Below, piece by piece: positions 1-7,443 of a stretch of DNA of 34,731 nt. The notes beneath the pieces were generated by a model. The model was not told the DNA's origin. It did no database searches and saw nothing but the letters and a program-made list of their open reading frames with translations. The position numbers and the translations under genes were made by a program. Numbering within the stretch: the stretch's first letter is position 1; every line of letters starts with the position of its first letter. This DNA is from Candidatus Aminicenantota bacterium (GTDB lineage: Bacteria; Acidobacteriota; Aminicenantia; Aminicenantales; Aminicenantaceae): positions 1 to 34,731 of the forward strand of contig JAUVXM010000021.1 in NCBI GenBank assembly GCA_030603565.1. Reading direction: 5' to 3'.

Positions 1-84
1 CGGAAGTTGAATAATTCGCAAATGCTGGCCCACTTGATTCGGGGTGTCTCATTCGCTGATGGTGTTATGGAAAAGGCGGCTTAA
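1..84 (+). CDS. C-terminal end of an unidentified protein, cut by the window edge
   Basis: Frame 1 is open from the first base to a TAA at 82-84 and gives 27 residues ending in VSFADGVMEKAA. The 5' part lies outside the window. I do not recognise the family. An ATG follows directly after the stop, which suggests it is the first of two coupled genes. The reading frame is short, so it could be chance. Confidence 0.35.
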   Translation, partial: RKLNNSQMLAHLIRGVSFADGVMEKAA

Positions 85-373
85 ATGGAATATAAGGATG
101 CGCTCAGAAATTTTTCATACACAACTCTTGACAATATCTCATAGCCATTTGATAATAGGGACAAAATATAATCATAAAGAAGAGGTTGATATTGATTTAA
201 TTAATCATTCAATATCTTCTTGTAGTATTGAATATTTTATTTCAAGCTTCAACTCAAGTAGAGAAGAAAGGTATTTCTCCAGCTTAGCTAAAAAATCTAC
301 AGTTCTTCCAGAGAGTGATTTAGAAGAAATTGCAGAAAATTTCCTTGCTTACTTTTCAGGAAGCATTAACTGA
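85..373 (+). pseudogene. Small hypothetical protein, probably frameshifted
   Basis: An ATG at 85 abuts the TAA of the preceding frame and reads MEYKDALRNFSYTTLDNIS before a stop at 142-144. At that point the neighbouring frame, open from 44 to 373, takes over with a protein-like sequence (acidic helix near the end, LPESDLEEIAENFLAYF). Joining the two frames near position 140 would give one protein of about 95 residues, so I read this as a gene with a single-base frameshift, either real or a sequencing error. An alternative is an intact protein of 109 residues from the ATG at 44, which would overlap the upstream gene by 41 bases and has a less natural, Arg/Lys-rich N-terminus. No family is recognised. 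The stretch is AT-rich like the rest of this accessory region. Confidence 0.3.
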
Positions 374-504
374 TAATAAACTAATTGTTTGGAGGCCAGC
401 CATCAGCCAGCCTTCCGATTAATGAAAAAGACAGCTTGACGCTGGGAAACAGCCTAGTAAAAGATAGAGAAAGACAAAAATTAACAAAAAGGAGAAATGA
501 AAAA

Positions 505-888
505 ATGAGAAAAAAGTTATTTGTTTTATTGATGGCCTGTATGATAGTGGGATTAGTCGTCAATATTGCTACCGCTTCACAGGAAGGAAGGGACACTACT
601 CCGACTCCGACAATGGAGAATATGAAGAAGTATGTAGTAGGTTCGGACGTTGGGTTTTATGCTGGAACTTATGTGGCTGTACTTGTTGCTCGGAAAGGGA
701 CGACAGTTGGGAAAGGAAAAGATTTAGCAACAGTATTCATAAATGCAACACGAGATAAAGCAATTCGAGAGGATGGTGCCAAAGCGTTTTTGTATAGTTA
801 CCGGATGTATGTTTTACGAGAGAATAAGACATTGCTTGTAAGTGGACATGTTGACCCTTATACCCTGCATTATATTTGGATATTTTGA
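505..888 (+). CDS. Small secreted protein of unknown function
   Basis: The protein is 127 residues from the ATG at 505. I prefer this start to the upstream one at 385 because an AGGAG lies at 490-494 and the sequence then opens with a classical signal peptide: MRKK, a hydrophobic stretch to about residue 23, and a likely signal-peptidase site near ATA-S. The mature part is about 100 residues, starts with a Thr/Pro-rich linker and contains VGFYAGTYVAVLVARKGTTV. It has no cysteines and no motif I recognise. It is therefore probably exported, perhaps to the periplasm. The next gene starts 32 bases after its stop and could be co-transcribed. Function unknown. Confidence 0.55.
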   Translation: MRKKLFVLLMACMIVGLVVNIATASQEGRDTTPTPTMENMKKYVVGSDVGFYAGTYVAVLVARKGTTVGKGKDLATVFINATRDKAIREDGAKAFLYSYRMYVLRENKTLLVSGHVDPYTLHYIWIF

Positions 889-919
889 TTTAGACGTTTC
901 AATTTATATAATACATATA

Positions 920-1267
920 ATGGCAAGGATAAAATATAAGGAAGCAGCTGGGATTAAAGCAAAGAAGGGAAAGCCTGCAAGCGGAAAAAAGCCTGATAAG
1001 ACTGAGCTTAAAAAGCTATACATCAAGGAATCCAGGTCTATTCGGGAAGCAGCTGAAATCCTGGGTTGCACAAAGGATATGGTTTATCGAGCTCTCCAGG
1101 AGTATGGGATTGATCGACATCCTAACACTCGGAGAACTAAGCTTGAAAGATTTGACCTTGAGTTTATAAGGGATACAGTTAAAATGAAGGGGTATAGAAA
1201 AGGAGCTCAGGAATTAGGCGTAGATAAATCTACTCTTTACCGATATCTGAGAAGGATGGGGAAATAA
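920..1267 (+). CDS. Small DNA-binding protein with two helix-turn-helix motifs
   Basis: The protein is 115 residues if it starts at the ATG at 920 (MARIKYKEAAG); the longer frame from 842 would overlap the secreted-protein gene and adds an unlikely hydrophobic leader. After a Lys-rich, probably disordered N-terminus there are two similar helix-turn-helix segments: about residues 43-65 (SIREAAEILGCTKDMVYRAL) and about 92-115 (GAQELGVDKSTLYRYLRRMG). Both have the pattern of Fis-type or resolvase-type HTH domains. Proteins of this shape act as small transcription regulators or are detached DNA-binding parts of recombinases. There is no catalytic domain, so I call it a DNA-binding protein and leave its target open. 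Confidence 0.6.
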   Translation: MARIKYKEAAGIKAKKGKPASGKKPDKTELKKLYIKESRSIREAAEILGCTKDMVYRALQEYGIDRHPNTRRTKLERFDLEFIRDTVKMKGYRKGAQELGVDKSTLYRYLRRMGK

Positions 1268-1586
1268 GTTAAAAAGAAGCGTATGCACAACGTCGCACAA
1301 CAGGCATTATATAAACTACTATAACTCACGTAATATCAGTAGTTTACGATAGTTTATGTTGCAAATTTCATCCCATTTTTGTCTAAAAAAGGGGGGGGTA
1401 AATCCCATTTATTGATATGAACCTTAATAAGTCATTTTATGATTAGAATATACAAGTTAAACACTTTCAGTGATTTGAGATTCACAAGAAATATTTCGGC
1501 TGTGAGCGAAGAGATTTAAAACTAAGTCAGCTTGGAGCCCAAGTGCTATGTTTTCTTAAACTCAATATTAGCCTAGCTTTCTGTAA
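1268..1586. other. Intergenic stretch without a gene
   Basis: No convincing coding frame lies here. Around 1300-1360 there is an imperfect inverted repeat: AAACTACT (near 1312) pairs with AGTAGTTT (near 1340), inside a longer ATAAACTA...TAGTTTAT symmetry. A run of eight G occurs near 1390. The hairpin is not followed by a T-run, so it is not a typical intrinsic terminator. The two flanking genes converge on this region. Confidence 0.4.
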
Positions 1587-2450
1587 TTAGCTCGTTTTCT
1601 GTTTCGATACAATTTCTCTTTCCTTTTCCACAAGCATGTCATATGTTTTGACTGCTTCCTTGTATCTTGATGGCCAAATGTTTGGGGTTCCATTAAGAAT
1701 TAGTCCCAACATTTCCTCTGTTTCGATAAATTCATTAACTAGCTGTTCATCCATCTTATCTTTGCGATTGGTGAGTAGGAAAAGTCGAGTAAATCTACAG
1801 AAGTTCCATAAGTGAAAGAGGATGAAATTTATTGCGATTTCAATCTTCTTACTATCAATGCTAAGAGAGAAACTTAATGGCTTTTTCTGGCCATCACGTG
1901 CGATTTCACCATAATCAAGTAAAACTGAGAAAATATTCGAATGCCCAAAGCTCGACAATAATCTATACTCATCAATCCAATCCAACTTTAAATGGTCTTG
2001 TAGAAAGTTTGTCACATTAAATCGTGTCTTGCCTTCCTGTGCTTTTTGCATCAGTGTTGAGTCTGCATCTTCGGGATAGTAACTACAAAACATAATTCTG
2101 ATGATAGCCTCGAAATTAGCACGAGATAGAATAAGCGATTCTACATATGAACCAGACTTTAGGCATTCAAATGCAGAAACTAATGTTCCTGTGTTGTTGA
2201 CTAACAAGAGCAGTTGAAGTGCTCTTTGTCGGGGATAGTCAGATTTACTGACGTAATTTAAAGCGTGAATGAGTTTTACGAGTCTATCGACTCCGAACTC
2301 TACATAAGAAATGAATCCTCCATATGTGTTTCTAAATCTGGCTTCATGATTAGTATGCCATGCCAGTACGTTTGGAAAAACACTAATTTCAGACTGCCCA
2401 ATCTTATGGAGCCAATTTTGTACTATGTCATTCGAGTCATTCATTATCAT
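1587..2450 (-). CDS. Hypothetical helical protein, DUF5677-like
   Basis: The protein has 287 residues, looks mostly alpha-helical and has no signal peptide. The segment around residues 95-125 (SYVESLILSRANFEAIIRIM) followed by a conserved-looking SSFGHSN near residue 170 resembles the DUF5677/HEPN-related helical proteins often found in defence islands and beside mobile DNA. This is recognition by general pattern only. No catalytic motif is certain. The gene stands alone on the minus strand, flanked by intergenic DNA on both sides. Two in-frame ATGs lie at its start (2450 and 2444); a GGGATGATA precedes the second, so the exact start is uncertain. Function unknown. Confidence 0.6.
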   Translation of the reverse strand: MIMNDSNDIVQNWLHKIGQSEISVFPNVLAWHTNHEARFRNTYGGFISYVEFGVDRLVKLIHALNYVSKSDYPRQRALQLLLLVNNTGTLVSAFECLKSGSYVESLILSRANFEAIIRIMFCSYYPEDADSTLMQKAQEGKTRFNVTNFLQDHLKLDWIDEYRLLSSFGHSNIFSVLLDYGEIARDGQKKPLSFSLSIDSKKIEIAINFILFHLWNFCRFTRLFLLTNRKDKMDEQLVNEFIETEEMLGLILNGTPNIWPSRYKEAVKTYDMLVEKEREIVSKQKTS

Positions 2451-2680
2451 CCCATTAATAATACTGAAAATTCATGTCATTATAAGACTACAAAATGAAG
2501 CTCGTTGCAAGGAACACGAACCAGAATATATTTAATAATACTCAAAATTCTGTTTGACTATTCAGACTATAATTCCTTAGAGCCGGCAAAGCTTGAATCA
2601 GAATCAATACTTTTGTTTAATTAAACCATAAATCTTAAGCTTATCTCTCAAATACGAACTCTCTTCTTGCTGCAATCAAC

Positions 2681-2846
2681 TGTGTCGATCAGCTAAATTC
2701 GGACCACTCATGATTTTTCTTAAGCGATGGTTTGCGTATAATAAAATCACGCAAGGAGAAATGCATGAATACCAAGAAGAAATCATCGCCTGAATCGATT
2801 GTTCGGGAGATCAAACGAAGGACACGTCGCAAATACTCAGTTGAAG
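2681..2846 (+). mobile_element. Left-end remnant of an IS3-family insertion sequence
   Basis: The segment starts with TGTGTCGATCAGCTAAATTC GGACCACT, which has the look of an IS3-family left terminus (TG start, GGACCA motif). It continues through a -10-like TATAAT at 2737-2742, AAGGAG at 2753-2758 and an ATG at 2765. The orfA reading frame stops resembling a transposase at about 2846, where the 3' end of the HEPN gene begins on the other strand. No right end is present, so the element is a dead fragment. The terminus call rests on memory of related elements, not on alignment. Confidence 0.5.
2765..2846 (+). pseudogene. Truncated IS3-family transposase orfA
   Basis: The first 27 or so residues (KKSSPESIVREIKRRTRRKY then SVE) match the familiar N-terminus of the IS3 OrfA helix-turn-helix protein, which normally goes on as EKIRIVLEGL. 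Here the frame diverges directly after SVE and runs into antisense HEPN sequence until a chance stop at 2992. The DNA-binding HTH, leucine zipper and all of OrfB are missing, so no transposition function remains. Confidence 0.6.
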
Positions 2847-2853
2847 GGACTTG

Positions 2854-3300
2854 TTATGGATTTTCCTTTTTGATGATGGCTGAAATTCTAGTTAGAAAAT
2901 CAGTCGCGTTTTCTAAAACATCTTCAGCTTCCTTTTTAGTACATGGAACATCAGGTTCATACAGGAATTTGTGCCGGGATTTTCTCATGTAATTATAAAT
3001 AATAATTAAGTCAGAAAAATCATTGCCTAAAAATGAGTCGCAAAAACGGACAATATTTTTATGTTTTTCTGCATGTTTTGGCCGGTAGCCCTGACTGTTC
3101 ATCAATGCAAGTCCGCAGTGAAGCATTGAATTATAGGCATAAGTGAACGCGCATTCTTCATCAATATCAATATTTCTTTTTGCGGTGTTTAGGTCTTTTT
3201 CAGCTCGTTTCATTAAATTATCAATTGAAGAATCGTCAACTGGAGCTTTGGATATTATGCCAGACTTAATAAGTGAAGAGATTGTATCTTTATAAGTCAT
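2854..3300 (-). CDS. HEPN-domain protein, probable toxin of an MNT/HEPN pair
   Basis: The 148-residue protein is an all-helical HEPN domain. AYNSMLHCGLALMNSQGYRP at about residues 54-73 is the typical helix with the GYRPK turn. The motif MRKSRHKFLY near residue 106 is in the place of the HEPN RNase motif (R-x(3-6)-H). HEPN proteins paired with a small nucleotidyltransferase work as ribonuclease toxins that the transferase neutralises. The start overlaps the 3' end of the nucleotidyltransferase gene by 11 bases, which implies translational coupling. The 3' end lies next to an IS3 fragment, but the frame has a natural stop and the domain appears complete. The spacing in RKSRH differs from the canonical RxxxxH, so activity is not certain. 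Confidence 0.75.
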   Translation of the reverse strand: MTYKDTISSLIKSGIISKAPVDDSSIDNLMKRAEKDLNTAKRNIDIDEECAFTYAYNSMLHCGLALMNSQGYRPKHAEKHKNIVRFCDSFLGNDFSDLIIIYNYMRKSRHKFLYEPDVPCTKKEAEDVLENATDFLTRISAIIKKENP

Positions 3301-3862
3301 TTAAATCTCCTATCAGAAAAATCTTTTTATTTTTTATAACCTCTTTTAGAAAACTGCGGATATTTTTTTTATTGTCGAACTCCTCTCTTGAATAAATAGT
3401 AAAATTAATTTCTCTCCCGTACTTGTTTTCAAGCGGTGTTGTTGCCTTAATTATTTCAGTTGTTTTAGGAGCGCCTATAATCATTAAGTCGATATCACTT
3501 GTTGCAGTTGTTTTATCTTGAGCAAAGGATCCATATATAAAAGCTGTTTCAATATCGCTAACTTTAAAAAGACTGGTTTTTATTTTTTCAGTAATTCCTG
3601 CTGTCTTATTAATAATGTTTTTAATTTCAGCGTACAAAGGATGATTTCCATTTAGTTTATAAAATATTAAATTACCGATTTTTTCTTTCAAAAAGAAATT
3701 ATCTTCACTAAGTTTTTGTAATTCACGCCGGATATTTCCGGCAGAATAACCTAATATCCGTTCTAATTCTCTTAGATAGTATTTTTTATCTGTGTTATTG
3801 AAATAGAGGGTCAGTAGGTCTTGTCTAGTTTTTGATTTAGTTATATATATGTTGTTTAACAT
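3290..3862 (-). CDS. Helix-turn-helix plus MNT-type nucleotidyltransferase (antitoxin/regulator)
   Basis: The protein has 190 residues from the ATG at 3862, chosen because AAGGAGGTGCAT precedes it directly; the longer frame to 3913 would run through the promoter. Residues about 1-75 form a winged helix (YLRELERILGYSAGNIRREL) of the ArsR/MarR-like kind. Residues about 95-185 are a minimal nucleotidyltransferase with GSFAQDKTTATSDIDLMIIG, the GSxxx...DxD signature that binds metal and nucleotide. Such MNT proteins neutralise HEPN toxins, in the MntA/HepT case by adding AMP. Fusing the HTH gives the antitoxin a built-in repressor. It sits first in a two-gene operon with the HEPN gene and is preceded by a strong promoter overlaid with palindromic sites. 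Confidence 0.8.
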   Translation of the reverse strand: MLNNIYITKSKTRQDLLTLYFNNTDKKYYLRELERILGYSAGNIRRELQKLSEDNFFLKEKIGNLIFYKLNGNHPLYAEIKNIINKTAGITEKIKTSLFKVSDIETAFIYGSFAQDKTTATSDIDLMIIGAPKTTEIIKATTPLENKYGREINFTIYSREEFDNKKNIRSFLKEVIKNKKIFLIGDLNDL

Positions 3863-3876
3863 ATGCACCTCCTTTC

Positions 3877-3913
3877 GAGTACAATTGTACTCATTTATGA
3901 GTACAATTGTCAA
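3877..3913 (-). promoter_or_regulatory. Promoter and double operator of the MNT/HEPN operon
   Basis: Reading leftward, TTGACA (3913-3908) and TACAAT (3889-3884) are separated by 18 bases. The -10 box sits inside a perfect 16-bp palindrome, GAGTACAATTGTACTC (3877-3892). The first 12 bases of that palindrome recur at 3899-3910 (GAGTACAATTGT), touching the -35 box. The two sites start 22 bp apart, about two helical turns. The layout is that of an autorepressed operon, and the HTH of the downstream nucleotidyltransferase is the obvious candidate to bind. Confidence 0.75.
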
Positions 3914-4025
3914 TAAAAAGAAAGTTTGAGTAATAAAGAAGTCCTTGGGATCGTTGCATTTAAGATGAGGGAAAAAAGCATTTACATTAAGAGATTTTTT
4001 TATAATAATCTTCTATGAGGGAATC

Positions 4026-6653
4026 ATGAAAAAATCCATTATTAACCTAGCAATACTTGCTTTATTATTTGGCTCGACTATTTTACATGCTCAAGACGGG
4101 CTGATACCTGCCTTTAATCTAAAATCCAATGACCTGACTTTGCACAGGACAGCCCGGCCTGGCAGTCCTTTTGATAAGGTCGGCCGGAAGTTTGCCATTT
4201 TGGGTGATGAAAGCGGGTCTTTTGAAGCCTGGGCCTACCCTCTTAAGCTGATAAGAAATTTTACTTTTTCCTTTTTTTTGGGAAGTTCGACCCGCCCCAT
4301 CCCTGCTTCAGATATAGTCCGCTACATCGATGTATCTCCGGAAGCAACAACCCTGACCTATACCTATCAATCCTTTACAGTCAAAGCCACCTATATTACC
4401 CCTGTTAATGAGCCGGGCGCTATTATCCTGCTTGAAATTGATTCAACAGAACCTCTCTCGATTGTCTGCAGTTTCCTGCCCGTGCTTCAGCCCATGTGGC
4501 CGGCCGGATTGGGCGGTCAATATGCCTTTTGGGATAATAATCTCAAAGCATATATCATTTCTGAACCCACTGGAAAAAACCACGGTATTATCGGCTCGCC
4601 TGCAGCAGCCGGCCTTTCCTTTACCCCGGCGCATATGCTCTCAGATGCAGCAAGTGAGTTTAAGATCACAATCTCCAAACCGGAAACTGTAAAGGATAAA
4701 TATATCCCTGTCTATCTGGCAGGCGGACAGGGAAAACATGCTGACATCCTCAAAGTCTATAAAAAACTCCAGAATAATCCTGCAGATCTTTACAAAAAAA
4801 ACCGGGAACACTTTCGCCGCCTCAGGGAAGAAACTCTGCAGATAAAAACTCCTGACAAGCAGTTAAACCTGGCTTTTGAATGGGCTAAAGTTGCTTTTGA
4901 CAATCTTATTGTGGACAATCCCTTGCTCGGCAAAGGAATGGTCGCAGGCCTGGGAGCATCCGGCAGCAGCGGGCGCCCGGGTTTCGGCTGGTTTTTCGGC
5001 GGAGATTCATATATCAACTCTTTCAGCCTGTCCGGTTACGGAGCCTTTCAAACTGTAAGGGATATTCTGGCCTTTACGCAGAAATGGCAGCGAAAAGACG
5101 GGAAAATGGCACATGAACTGTCCCAGGCTGAAGGTTATATAGACTGGTGGAATGATTACCATTATGGTTATATCCACGGGGATACTACCCCTTATTACCT
5201 GGCTGCTGTATATGACTATGTCCGCATGTCAGGAGACAAAGAATTTATCATAGAAAGCTGGGATTCCCTTAAACGTGCCTTTGCCTGGTGCCTCTCAACA
5301 GATGCAAATGGCGACGGCTTAATGGATAACAGCAAAGCCGGCCTGGGAGCCTTGGAATACGGGGCTCTGATCGGGATCGAATCTGATATTTACATGTCTG
5401 CTGTTTGGGTGAGGGCGGCTTATGCCATGGCAAAACTGGCTGACAGCGCCGGTAAAAAAGCCTTAAGCGCCCAAGCTTCTGAATATTACCAAAAAGCCAA
5501 AAAAGCTTTTAATGAAAAATTCTGGGATGACGAGAATCAATTTTATGCGTATGCTTTTAATAAAAAAGGGCAACATGTCAAGGAAATCTCTCCCTGGAAT
5601 GCAGTAGGCCTGATGTGGCATCTGGGAACTCCGGAAAGAAGCCTCAAATCTCTGGAAAAGCTTTCTTCAGCAGAACTTACCACTGACTGGGGAATCCGTA
5701 GCATCTCTAAAAAAAGTAAATACTTTCAGCCTCTAAACTACAATTACGGGGCGGTTTGGCCATTTCTTACATCATGGGTAACAACTGCATTATACAAACA
5801 CCACCTGCCGCTTCAGGGCTGCACTCTGCTCAAAGCTACTGCCGGACATACATTCACCCATGCCCTGGGATATTTAACTGAAGTTTTTTCAGGCACTCAA
5901 TATGCCTGGCCGCAGGAATCAGTATCTCACCAGGGTTTTTCCACAGCCGGAGTAACCCTGCCTTTGATCCGGGGGCTGGCAGGCCTGGAAGGAGACACAT
6001 TTGCAAAAACTTTAACCTTTGCCCCTCATTTCCCGGCCGACTGGGAACATACAGCCCTAAAAAACTACAGAGTCGGCGAGGCTGTTGTCTCCTTTGACTA
6101 TAAAAGAAGTAAAAACAAAATCCAAATCGAGATCAAGCCAGAGGCCGCTGGAGATTACAGCCTCCATCTGGCTCCTGCTTTAAGTGCGGGCAACAAGATC
6201 CAGGCTCTGCGTATAAACGGAAATCCTGCTGAATTTGAAATCAGCAGGAATGCCCAGGTCATCCAGCCGGAAGTTAACATCCCCCTGAAATCGGAGCTCA
6301 TCCGTTGTGAGATAGATTTTACCCCATCTGTGGAGATTCTGCCTGTTATCCTATCCCCCAGAATCGGAGATAAAGATCAGGGACTTAAGATAATATCCCT
6401 GCTCACAAAAAATTCCTCTCTGACTTTAAAAGTCGAAGGCCTGTCCGGAAAAGAATATTCTATCCGGGTACTAAACTGCGAGCTGATAGAAAATCTGGAA
6501 GGCGCTGAGCTTGATTCTAATAAGCTGAGATTCAGAATTCCGCCGGGAAAACCCGGGGAGTTTCTGGGGCATGTAGTTAAGATAATAACCGAATTAGGGG
6601 AAAAGCGAAGGGAAGAAAATTTGACACGGAGGGACGCGGATAGACACGGATAA
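4026..6653 (+). CDS. Secreted (alpha/alpha)6-barrel glycosidase, debranching-enzyme-like
   Basis: The 875-residue protein starts with a signal peptide (MKKS, hydrophobic core, cleavage near LHAQ-D at about 22), so it acts in the periplasm or outside. GAGGGAATC precedes the ATG. Residues about 30-260 form a beta-rich N-terminal domain. Residues about 275-690 are a helical barrel like that of amylo-alpha-1,6-glucosidases and GH63/GH37 relatives, with GWFFGGDSY (about 320-328), HGDTTPYYLAAVYDYV (about 384) and NYNYGAVWPFLTSWVTTALY near 575. A beta-sandwich follows. The substrate is probably an alpha-glucan or another oligosaccharide with a terminal alpha-linked sugar; the sequence does not settle this. 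The acidic residues in GGDS and HGDTT are candidate catalytic residues. The last 15 or so residues (TRRDADRHG) come from a repeat-like DNA string rather than a protein domain. Confidence 0.8.
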   Translation: MKKSIINLAILALLFGSTILHAQDGLIPAFNLKSNDLTLHRTARPGSPFDKVGRKFAILGDESGSFEAWAYPLKLIRNFTFSFFLGSSTRPIPASDIVRYIDVSPEATTLTYTYQSFTVKATYITPVNEPGAIILLEIDSTEPLSIVCSFLPVLQPMWPAGLGGQYAFWDNNLKAYIISEPTGKNHGIIGSPAAAGLSFTPAHMLSDAASEFKITISKPETVKDKYIPVYLAGGQGKHADILKVYKKLQNNPADLYKKNREHFRRLREETLQIKTPDKQLNLAFEWAKVAFDNLIVDNPLLGKGMVAGLGASGSSGRPGFGWFFGGDSYINSFSLSGYGAFQTVRDILAFTQKWQRKDGKMAHELSQAEGYIDWWNDYHYGYIHGDTTPYYLAAVYDYVRMSGDKEFIIESWDSLKRAFAWCLSTDANGDGLMDNSKAGLGALEYGALIGIESDIYMSAVWVRAAYAMAKLADSAGKKALSAQASEYYQKAKKAFNEKFWDDENQFYAYAFNKKGQHVKEISPWNAVGLMWHLGTPERSLKSLEKLSSAELTTDWGIRSISKKSKYFQPLNYNYGAVWPFLTSWVTTALYKHHLPLQGCTLLKATAGHTFTHALGYLTEVFSGTQYAWPQESVSHQGFSTAGVTLPLIRGLAGLEGDTFAKTLTFAPHFPADWEHTALKNYRVGEAVVSFDYKRSKNKIQIEIKPEAAGDYSLHLAPALSAGNKIQALRINGNPAEFEISRNAQVIQPEVNIPLKSELIRCEIDFTPSVEILPVILSPRIGDKDQGLKIISLLTKNSSLTLKVEGLSGKEYSIRVLNCELIENLEGAELDSNKLRFRIPPGKPGEFLGHVVKIITELGEKRREENLTRRDADRHG

Positions 6654-6709
6654 GACCAAGATGTTGTTTTCTTTTGCCGATGAATCGTCAAAAAAAACAA
6701 TCCTTCATC

Positions 6710-6726
6710 ACTTCGCTCCGCGAAGT
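6710..6726. other. Perfect short hairpin between the glycosidase gene and hicB
   Basis: ACTTCGC and GCGAAGT pair perfectly around a TCC loop. The following bases are AAAAGGG, not a T-run. On the opposite strand the stem is followed by TGATGAAGG. It is therefore not a clear intrinsic terminator. It may be a piece of a REP-like repeat, because the preceding gene ends in similar repeat-like DNA. Confidence 0.4.
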
Positions 6727-6774
6727 AAAAGGGAATGGGATTATGGGGTAAGGATTAGGGAAGAGAAAGCTTAG

Positions 6775-6830
6775 TTGCTTGTTTTTTGAGATAGTAGTAT
6801 TATTTTAATTAAGAAAGCTTTTTTAAGGAG
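6775..6830 (+). promoter_or_regulatory. Promoter and ribosome binding site of hicBA
   Basis: TTGCTT (6775-6780), 17 bases, then TATTAT (6798-6803). AAGGAG at 6825-6830 is a strong ribosome binding site six bases before the hicB ATG. No clear palindrome overlaps the promoter. Confidence 0.5.
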
Positions 6831-6836
6831 TAAAAA

Positions 6837-7118
6837 ATGCCGGTTGTTTCAAAGAGTTCTAGTAGAAAGTTAACAGCCATAATAGAACCATCTGGAGATG
6901 GATTTGTCATAACATGCCCAGAATTAGATCTCGCTACTCAAGGAAAAACTGAGGAGGATGCATTTGAGGACCTTGTATCTATGGTTATAGATTACGCAGA
7001 ACAGTACAAGGAAAACTTTGAATTATTCTCAAAAAGTCCTAATCGATCCGCACACTTGCCTTATATTAAGTCAATAGAGGAATTTAATTTTAATAATGTC
7101 AGAGGCCTCTTTTTTTAA
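6837..7118 (+). CDS. hicB: HicB-family antitoxin
   Basis: The 93-residue protein has the HicB fold signature at its N-terminus: KLTAIIEPSGDGFVITCPEL, the pattern (beta strand, glycine turn, then CPEL) of the partly degraded RNase-H-like fold. Then comes GKTEEDAFEDLVSMVIDY, the usual helix. HicB binds and blocks the HicA mRNA interferase, and HicB proteins often repress their own operon. Here the antitoxin gene comes first and its TAA overlaps the hicA ATG by one base. There is no obvious separate DNA-binding domain at the C-terminus, so the repressor part is absent or hidden. The C-terminus (NNVRGLFF) is hydrophobic. Confidence 0.8.
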   Translation: MPVVSKSSSRKLTAIIEPSGDGFVITCPELDLATQGKTEEDAFEDLVSMVIDYAEQYKENFELFSKSPNRSAHLPYIKSIEEFNFNNVRGLFF

Positions 7119-7360
7119 TGGCTACGTATACTTATAATGACATCAGGAAAGTTTTAAGGAAGGTTGATTTTGAAATTGTTAGGTCCAAAAAACATGAAAC
7201 GTGGCAAAAAATTTTAGAGGATGGAACCATCCTTCAGGTGAGAGTAAGCTTTCAGTTCAATCAAGATATATATCCTGCTTTATTTTCAAAAATGTTAAAA
7301 CAGGCTGCGATAAGGAAAGAAGATTTTGAAAACATTCTAAGAGGAAAAAAGAAAAGATAA
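7118..7360 (+). CDS. hicA: HicA-family mRNA interferase toxin
   Basis: The 80-residue basic protein has the double-stranded-RNA-binding-like fold of HicA: DIRKVLRKVDFEIVRSKKHE at residues 8-27 corresponds to the usual 'lkknGFe...GSH' segment. His26 fills the place of the catalytic histidine, although the preceding GS is replaced by KK. The C-terminal helix (PALFSKMLKQAAIRKEDF) matches the 'L..iLrqagis.eeF' end of the family. HicA cleaves mRNA, so it would stop growth when HicB is lost. It is coupled to hicB by the TAATG overlap. It diverges enough at the active site that activity should not be assumed. Confidence 0.75.
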   Translation: MATYTYNDIRKVLRKVDFEIVRSKKHETWQKILEDGTILQVRVSFQFNQDIYPALFSKMLKQAAIRKEDFENILRGKKKR

Positions 7361-7443
7361 GATTTTGATTTTTTCTTCTTCTCCATCTCTGGAGTTCCCT
7401 CATTGACAGCAATTAGGGATGATGGTAGTATTCCTTCCCAATT

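Noticed and set aside
842-919. N-terminal extension of the double-HTH gene
   Set aside because: It overlaps the secreted-protein gene and reads as a hydrophobic, unnatural leader; the ATG at 920 gives a clean protein.
1275-1365. Integron attC or Xer site around GCACAACGTCGCACAACAGGC
   Set aside because: The core-site pattern (RYYYAAC...GTTRRRY) and the dif-like halves do not fit; only an imperfect inverted repeat is present.
3863-3913. Longer start for the nucleotidyltransferase
   Set aside because: It would translate the promoter and operator; AAGGAGGTGCAT supports the ATG at 3862.
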